Shown: piece by piece, positions 34,504-39,006 of the stretch
Layout: the number at the start of each line of letters is the position of its first letter
Numbering within the stretch: the stretch's first letter is position 1
Assembly (NCBI GenBank): GCA_024401925.1
Contig: JAKSKD010000015.1
Location: 1-39,006, forward strand
Source: Bacteroidales bacterium
GTDB taxonomy: Bacteria; Bacteroidota; Bacteroidia; Bacteroidales; UBA932
DNA length: 39,006 nt
Direction: 5' to 3'
Made by a program: the position numbers and the translations under genes
Notes under the pieces: generated by a model
Database searches by the model: none
The model's input: only the letters and a program-made list of their open reading frames with translations
What the model was told of the DNA's origin: nothing

Positions 34504-35754
34504 TTAGTCTTCGCCTTCCGACGACTGGCTGTTGATCAGCGATTCAAGTATGTTCTGGATGCCGCTTTTGTCGGACGCGGCAATCTCTATGTCGGACGTC
34601 CCGCCTGCCGGGTGTCCGAGAGGGAAAAACACGACATCCTGCAGCAGGAGTTCAGCCTCTATGTAGTCGTAGTCAATATCTTTAATCTGTATGATGGCTC
34701 CCGGGATTTCAGTGAAAAGGAGGCGCACGAGATCTTTTTCTCCGGAAGAGGCAATCAGTCCGCCGAGGTCAATCTTCGCTCCCGTTCTCAGTCCGGTCAT
34801 GCGCTTAAGCGCCGGCAGGAGCCCTCCGGGACCGACCGTAGTCCCGCTTATCGCTATCCCGTCCTCCACGAATTCCCTTACGACCTCATAGCAGTCGATG
34901 AAATAATCTGCATCATTGATGTCCAGCGGAATGCCGCCGGAAGCATCCAGCGCTTCGGCAAGGACCGAACCTCCAAGGCGTGGGGCGCAGGTCTCGAACG
35001 GAATGAAAACTATCCAGCTTTCCTTGTCGCTGCTGAGTGAATCGGAAAGCATTCTGCTGCTTGATAGCTCCGGACTTCCTGAGTGGTATGGGAATCTTTC
35101 AAGCAGATCCTCTTCGGCCTCATCTTCCGTGCGGAGGAGTGTCGCGCTGAAGTCAACTCTGCTGGACTTAGCTGTTTCAACATTGATGTCGGCCAGTCGG
35201 ATGCCGAGTGCGTCGATATAATCCGCTGCCGCCTCGACGGATGAGTAGAACGCTGTCATATTGCCAATCGGCTCGGTATTCCACTTCCAGGAGGCCTTGA
35301 GTGCGAGGTCTCCGAGGCTGAACTGCCCCTTGCACCATATTGTGTCAATCAGGGCGGTCGCAATCTGTGATTTTGTCAGCGAAGCCGCGAATGCCGGCTG
35401 AAACGTTCTCGATTTCGGAGATATGGCGGAAACTTTCTTCAAGTATTCCTTGATTTTCGTGCCGTCAAACTCAAGGGCCTTGAACGAAGGATCGAGAGTC
35501 TCATCTACGATTGGCTCAAGACTGGCATCCGGGCGCTCCTCGGAATTATCATCCTGCCCTGCAAATCCGCCACGTCCCTTAGTCCCGTCATTCGGATGCC
35601 CTCCAGCAAACTGCCAATGCTTCATATGCAGGCTTTCTTTTCCTGAATCCTGAACTGAAGTCAGAACATTTGCAAGCATTTGCGCAGGAGTCAGTTCCTG
35701 CTGCACACCATCAATTATGTACTCCGAATACAGTATTGCGGTCTTGTCCATCAT
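34504..35754 (-). CDS. Divergent AIR-synthase/PurL-like protein, function unknown
   Basis: A 416-residue protein. The C-terminal half resembles the AIRS_C domain of PurM/PurL: GIAISGTTVGPGGLLPAL stands where family members have a DISDGGL-type turn. LLFTEIPGAIIQI closely follows the PurL pattern LFNEELGAVIQV, and a final FFPLGHP matches the last strand. The N-terminal half has no recognised ATP-binding or amidotransferase signature and carries an acidic, Gly/Asp-rich stretch (about 50-85). So it is probably not a working FGAM synthase. It sits upstream of PIN-phoH with a 12-bp gap and has a near-consensus promoter. Family assignment is from residue pattern only. Confidence 0.6.
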   Translation of the reverse strand: MMDKTAILYSEYIIDGVQQELTPAQMLANVLTSVQDSGKESLHMKHWQFAGGHPNDGTKGRGGFAGQDDNSEERPDASLEPIVDETLDPSFKALEFDGTKIKEYLKKVSAISPKSRTFQPAFAASLTKSQIATALIDTIWCKGQFSLGDLALKASWKWNTEPIGNMTAFYSSVEAAADYIDALGIRLADINVETAKSSRVDFSATLLRTEDEAEEDLLERFPYHSGSPELSSSRMLSDSLSSDKESWIVFIPFETCAPRLGGSVLAEALDASGGIPLDINDADYFIDCYEVVREFVEDGIAISGTTVGPGGLLPALKRMTGLRTGAKIDLGGLIASSGEKDLVRLLFTEIPGAIIQIKDIDYDYIEAELLLQDVVFFPLGHPAGGTSDIEIAASDKSGIQNILESLINSQSSEGED

Positions 35755-35767
35755 AGGTCAGAATAGT

Positions 35768-35819
35768 GTTGGCTTGCGTTGCCAACCGTAAAAATAGTCA
35801 TTTTTGGTATTTGTTCAAA
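35768..35819 (-). promoter_or_regulatory. Promoter with palindrome for the PurL-like / PIN-phoH pair
   Basis: On the minus strand TTTG (35819-35816), a 19-bp spacer and TATTTTTA (35796-35789) fit the -33/-7 pattern with one mismatch. The expected start point falls inside a palindrome with arms GTTGGC and GCCAAC (35768-35773 and 35781-35786, 7-bp loop). The palindrome may be an operator or a hairpin at the 5' end of the mRNA. Confidence 0.45.
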
Positions 35820-35844
35820 AATGTAGGCTATTTTTAATTCCACG

Positions 35845-36088
35845 CAGGGTTATTCTCACGACCGGCGAGGAGAGCCGCAATAGTTGACGGGTGCTCTGCC
35901 CCCGTAACATCCCCCGCGGCTCCCGGCCTACCGATATCGCTTCGCTCCATCCCGGCCTCCGCCGTGCGCTCTGAGGAGCGCTCTGGACCGGCTCTGTTCC
36001 ACGCAGGGTTATTCTCACGACCGGCGAGGAGAGCCGCTCCTTCGAGCTCCCCGCAGTCGGGCGCGGGAAATAACCCGGGAATTGCTGG
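35845..36088. repeat. 244-bp GC-rich direct repeat, copy A
   Basis: Matches 38191-38434 at a constant offset of 2346 bp with two mismatches and no gaps. It contains two copies, 159 bp apart, of a segment of about 34 bp starting CAGGGTTATTCTCACGACCG. It also holds hairpins such as GCGCTC-TGAG-GAGCGC. GGGTTATT at the left and AATAACCC near the right end (36069-36076) form an outer inverted pair. GC content is far above the neighbours. No gene is supported here; stretches open on the minus strand recur in copy B. The flanking non-coding stretch 35755-36365 is made of this repeat, the array after it, and short AT-rich ends. Confidence 0.92.
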
Positions 36089-36294
36089 CAGACGCGCGTA
36101 GTCATAGGCTTCTCACGGCACTCTGCGGCATCCCTTTGCGCCCGTCCCCCTCCTGTGGGCGGTGATGAGCGTGCCCACCTGCCTTCTGCTGCCCTCTGCG
36201 GCATTCTCTCGCGCTCGTCGCCCTCCTGTGAGCACCGATGCGCGTGTCCACCTGCCTTCTGCTGCCCTCTGCGGCATCCTTTCGTGCCCGTCAC
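36089..36294. repeat. Degenerate 73-bp tandem array after copy A
   Basis: Units repeat at 73 bp: CTCTGCGGCAT recurs at 36121, 36194 and 36267, and the CACCTGCCTTCTGCTGCC segment recurs at the same spacing. About 2.8 units are present, ending at CGTGCCCGTCAC. Units differ at many positions. 73 is not a multiple of three, so a coding role is unlikely. Confidence 0.8.
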
Positions 36295-36365
36295 AAAACA
36301 TTGAAACTATTGTGATAGAAAAAAAGTGACATATATTTTCTATCTTCGTGCTGATAAGCCTGAAT

Positions 36366-38108
36366 ATGGATATGGGATTCAGCAAGGAGAAATATGAAGA
36401 GATGGTGCAGGGGATGTTCGAAAGACATCAGTCTGTGCAGAACGTGGGATTCAGCAGCGGTGCGTACAAGCCGGGGCTGGACAAGATGCTGGCGTTCGAT
36501 GAGACGCTGGGTTTCCCTTCGAGACGGTTCGAGAGCATCCATGTCGCCGGGACGAACGGGAAGGGATCCGTCTGCCATATGCTTGCTGCAGCATTATCCT
36601 CCGAGCAAGCCGTTGGTCTTTATACTTCCCCGCACATTGTGGATTTTCGCGAGAGAGTGCGCACCGTGAGGCCGGATGGCGTAGATCTGATACCGGAAGA
36701 GGCTGTGTACGAATTCTTGACGGGCCATTCGGAGTTGATTGAAAACCTGGGTCTTTCTTTCTTCGAAATCACTACGGGCCTTGCGTTCTGGTGGTTCGCC
36801 AAGTCGGGTGTCAAGGTCGCGGTCATTGAAACTGGCCTGGGAGGCCGTCTGGATGCGACAAACATCATTATTCCGAGGCTCAGCATTATTACCTCTATAG
36901 GCCTGGACCATTGTGCGATTCTTGGCCCCGACCGTGCATCAATCGCGCGGGAGAAGGCCGGCATTTTCAAAAGGGGAGTGCCGGCCCTGGTCGGCTTCCG
37001 AGACAGCGAGACGGAACCGGTATTCAAGAAGATTGCCGCAGAAGTGGGCGCAGATCTGTATTTCTGCGGAACGGAATTGACGCAATGCGTTTGCGGGGGA
37101 AGCAGCGGATCTGTTCCAAAAATCAAAGACAACAACGAAATTGAGCTCGCTCCGAAAGAGAATATTAATTTGGACCTGCGGGGAGAGTACCAGCATATGA
37201 ATCTTCGAACGGTACTGACCGCGTTGGATTTGTTGGCATCCGGTTCTTCTGAAAACCTCATCGGTCCCGGCACTGAATCGTTAATCGGTACGACATTTTC
37301 TGCTGTTTCTACGGTCATTTTTGAAAATGCTGCAAACTATGGTACTGTTGCAAATACTTTTTCCGATGCTGTTTCTCCATCCATTTTGAGCAGAACTGAA
37401 CACGAGAGTGACCCTGAGATTGCCGGCTTTCAAGCCGTTCTGGATAGGATTGCTAATGCGGCACATCTGACAGGTCTCCACGGCCGTTGGGAAATGGTAG
37501 GGACGAAACCGGATATGATTTGCGACATCGGCCACAATCCTCCGGCCCTGAAACTTAATTTTGCCCAGTTGCGCAGTATGATGGACTCCGGGAAATACGA
37601 CAAACTGATAATTGTTTATGGCATAATGGCAGACAAGGCTCTGGAGGATATACTTCCGATGATGCCGCGCGATGCCGAATATATATTTTGTGCCCCGGAC
37701 ACATCCCGTGCCCTTGCTCCTGCTGTGCTTGCTTCCCGTTTTGCTGCATATTTCGCCACCAATGAATCCGGCGGTTCACCGGTGGACGTCCAGAACCTTG
37801 CAATCGAGACATCAGCCACCATTATATCCGGCAGTTTGCAGGCAAACACTCCAAGTTCTGCTACCGGGACATCAGGCTCCAAAAACGCTGATTACCAGCA
37901 AACATTGCCTGCATACCATATCGCCGATTCCGTTGCTGAGGCTGTCCGTGTCGCCCGTGACATTGCCACGCCCCACAGCCTAATATACATAGGTGGCAGC
38001 GCATTCGTCGTCGCAGAAATTTATGCATTGCCACTGCCTCCGCCCTCAAGCGATACGCCCCGGACGAGTCTTGAAGTCTTGACGAGCCCGTCTGGACCTT
38101 TCGCATGA
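36366..38108 (+). CDS. folC: Folylpolyglutamate synthase / dihydrofolate synthase with two insertions
   Basis: Adds glutamate to dihydropteroate or folates using ATP. The 580-residue protein is much longer than usual (about 420-440). The P-loop AGTNGKGSV lies at 61-69, YTSPH at 86-90, the ETGLGGRLDATN block at 155-166, and DIGHNP (387-392) stands for the family DGAHNP. Extra length comes from two low-complexity insertions rich in Ser, Thr, Ala and Gly (about 291-358 and 466-512) and a Pro/Ser-rich tail. The frame extends six codons upstream to a GTG (36348), but the ATG at 36366 is preferred. TATCTTCG (36341-36348) is a weak -7 box. The gene is enclosed by near-identical 244-bp direct repeats. 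Confidence 0.92.
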   Translation: MDMGFSKEKYEEMVQGMFERHQSVQNVGFSSGAYKPGLDKMLAFDETLGFPSRRFESIHVAGTNGKGSVCHMLAAALSSEQAVGLYTSPHIVDFRERVRTVRPDGVDLIPEEAVYEFLTGHSELIENLGLSFFEITTGLAFWWFAKSGVKVAVIETGLGGRLDATNIIIPRLSIITSIGLDHCAILGPDRASIAREKAGIFKRGVPALVGFRDSETEPVFKKIAAEVGADLYFCGTELTQCVCGGSSGSVPKIKDNNEIELAPKENINLDLRGEYQHMNLRTVLTALDLLASGSSENLIGPGTESLIGTTFSAVSTVIFENAANYGTVANTFSDAVSPSILSRTEHESDPEIAGFQAVLDRIANAAHLTGLHGRWEMVGTKPDMICDIGHNPPALKLNFAQLRSMMDSGKYDKLIIVYGIMADKALEDILPMMPRDAEYIFCAPDTSRALAPAVLASRFAAYFATNESGGSPVDVQNLAIETSATIISGSLQANTPSSATGTSGSKNADYQQTLPAYHIADSVAEAVRVARDIATPHSLIYIGGSAFVVAEIYALPLPPPSSDTPRTSLEVLTSPSGPFA

Positions 38109-38190
38109 AATATCCAGAGAGCTCCTGAGAGTTCGACAAGTCAATAGGTATTTCTCTCCTACTCGCAACTTTTCTACTGCTTTTCTTGCC

Positions 38191-38434
38191 CAGGGTTATT
38201 CTCACGGCCGGCGAGGAGAGCCGCAATAGTTGACGGGGGCTCTGCCCCCGTAACATCCCCCGCGGCTCCCGGCCTACCGATATCGCTTCGCTCCATCCCG
38301 GCCTCCGCCGTGCGCTCTGAGGAGCGCTCTGGACCGGCTCTGTTCCACGCAGGGTTATTCTCACGACCGGCGAGGAGAGCCGCTCCTTCGAGCTCCCCGC
38401 AGTCGGGCGCGGGAAATAACCCGGGAATTGCTGG
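38191..38434. repeat. 244-bp GC-rich direct repeat, copy B
   Basis: Same orientation and spacing as copy A. The two mismatches to A are G for A in the first CTCACGACCG, and G for T that makes the hairpin ACGGGGGC-TCT-GCCCCCGT perfect. Left of CAGGGTTATT the sequence differs completely from copy A, which fixes the left border. The whole non-coding stretch 38109-38934 consists of copy B, its array, copy C and about 130 bp of plain sequence with a terminator. Confidence 0.92.
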
Positions 38435-38645
38435 AAGACGAGCGTGCCTATCGACATTCTGCGGCTCTCTGTGGCATTCCTTCACGCTCGTCGGCTTCCT
38501 GTGGGTGGTGATGCGCATGACCACCGGCCTCCTGCGGCCTTCTACGGCATCTTGTTACGCCCGTCACCCTCTCTGGGAGCCTTGACGCGCGTGCCAACCT
38601 GCTTCCTGCTGCGATCCAAGCCATCCTCTTCTGCTCGTCACGCTC
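38435..38645. repeat. Degenerate 73-bp tandem array after copy B
   Basis: Units recur at 73-74 bp: TCTGTGGCAT at 38468, TCTACGGCAT at 38541 and TCCAAGCCAT at 38615. The array ends at CTGCTCGTCAC plus a short GC-rich tail. It is clearly related to the array after copy A but has diverged far more than the 244-bp cores. Confidence 0.75.
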
Positions 38646-38662
38646 CTGTTATTTTTCAAGCT

Positions 38663-38806
38663 CAGGGTTATCCTCGGGGGCGCGAGGAAAGCCTTTCCGC
38701 AGAGCTCCCCGCAGTCGGCCGCGGGAAATAACCCGGGAGCTGTCGGGAGACGCGCGTACCTATCGGCCTCTCACTGCCCTCAGCGCCATTCTCTACCGCT
38801 CGTCAA
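38663..38806. repeat. Shorter third repeat copy C with one array unit
   Basis: CAGGGTTATCCTCG through the AATAACCCGGGAGCTG segment matches the right-hand 85 bp of the 244-bp core with several mismatches. It is followed by one array-like unit beginning GAGACGCGCGTACC and ending at CGCTCGTC. The left 159 bp of the core is absent. It is older or differently truncated than A and B. Confidence 0.8.
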
Positions 38807-38886
38807 GAATCCAATTCCGGCACTGCATGCAAATCCATATCGGGTCGATGGCCAAGCTGCCATGGAACGCGGTGAAAAACAACAAG

Positions 38887-38911
38887 AAGGACGGTCACCA
38901 GGGCCGTCCTT
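38887..38911 (-). terminator. Hairpin terminator of the partial minus-strand gene
   Basis: AAGGACGG (38887-38894) pairs with CCGTCCTT (38904-38911) around a 9-nt loop. On the minus strand it is followed by CTTGTTGTTTTTC, a moderately T-rich tail. It lies about 25 bp past the stop codon at 38935. Confidence 0.7.
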
Positions 38912-38934
38912 TCCTAAAGCGAATGGAATGCAGT

Positions 38935-39006
38935 TCAGTCCAGAGCAGCAACTGCTTCGGCGCTGAGTCCTGTGGCTTTGATGATATCATCGGCAGACAT
39001 CCCCAT
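38935..39006 (-). CDS. C-terminal fragment, possibly Rpn/PD-(D/E)XK nuclease family (cut by window edge)
   Basis: Twenty-three codons and a stop run to the window edge. The tail GMSADDIIKATGLSAEAVAAL looks like the C-terminal helix-turn-helix-like end (MGMSxxxIxxxTGLSxEEI) found on Rpn-family recombination-promoting nucleases and PD-(D/E)XK putative transposases, which are common in Bacteroidales. The edge codon is ATG by chance or internal; most of the gene must lie outside. The assignment rests only on this short tail. A terminator follows it. Confidence 0.5.
   Translation of the reverse strand: MGMSADDIIKATGLSAEAVAALD

Noticed and set aside
36004-36088. The repeat core as an integron attC site
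   Set aside because: The GGGTTATT/AATAACCC ends do not fit the GTTRRRY/RYYYAAC core-site pattern, and no integrase is nearby.
35815-36294. Minus-strand open frames in copy A (and likewise 37861-38524 in copy B)
   Set aside because: They are made from the repeat itself, recur in each copy, change frame through the 73-bp array, and show no protein-like features.
36089-36294. The 73-bp array as a CRISPR array
   Set aside because: There is no short constant repeat alternating with unique spacers, the units diverge along their length, and no cas genes are in the window.
36089-36294. 73-bp units as tRNA-like genes
   Set aside because: The length is similar, but there is no D-, anticodon- or T-arm pattern and no GTTCRAN segment.

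Overview
The window looks like a piece of a Bacteroidales chromosome. GC content is moderate. Several upstream regions match the Bacteroidetes promoter form TAnnTTTG with an upstream TTTG-like box. The gene content fits the order: a bat (Bacteroides aerotolerance) operon, pyruvate phosphate dikinase, an OmpA porin with an Ala-rich linker, and PIN-PhoH. No genus can be named from the sequence alone, and nearly all the space is coding.

Layout. Positions 1-53 hold the 5' part of a tRNA-Thr (minus), followed by dxs (minus). Diverging from dxs are two adjacent MFS transporters and aroK (plus). recJ (minus) converges on aroK and diverges from lysS. lysS starts a tight run lysS - SpoU rRNA methyltransferase - aroE - GH3 beta-glucosidase lipoprotein - ssb, closed by a hairpin terminator. 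From about 19.8 kb back to 13 kb on the minus strand lies exbB-exbD-tonB-rluB-like-era-parC, packed as a probable operon. truA (minus) diverges from the bat operon (20.7-28.8 kb): moxR, DUF58, an unassigned membrane protein, batA, batB, batC, and one reading frame that joins batD to batE. An OmpA-family gene and ppdK follow on the minus strand, each with its own terminator, then PIN-phoH preceded by a divergent PurL/AIR-synthase-like gene.

The right end differs. folC, enlarged by two low-complexity insertions, sits between near-identical 244-bp GC-rich direct repeats (two mismatches over 244 bp). Each repeat is followed by a degenerate array of about 73-bp units, and a third, shorter copy follows. 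The window ends in the last 24 codons of a minus-strand gene whose tail resembles Rpn/PD-(D/E)XK family proteins.

How the genes work together: most are housekeeping (isoprenoid precursor, shikimate, folate, lysyl-tRNA, recombination and replication, RNA modification). The ExbB/ExbD/TonB set would energise outer-membrane receptors. The Bat set is an envelope complex built from a MoxR ATPase, VWA proteins and TPR proteins. The most unusual items are the repeat family around folC, the batD-batE fusion with an A8 run exactly at the joint, a 140-bp imperfect palindrome upstream of ppdK, and the orphan PurL-like gene.
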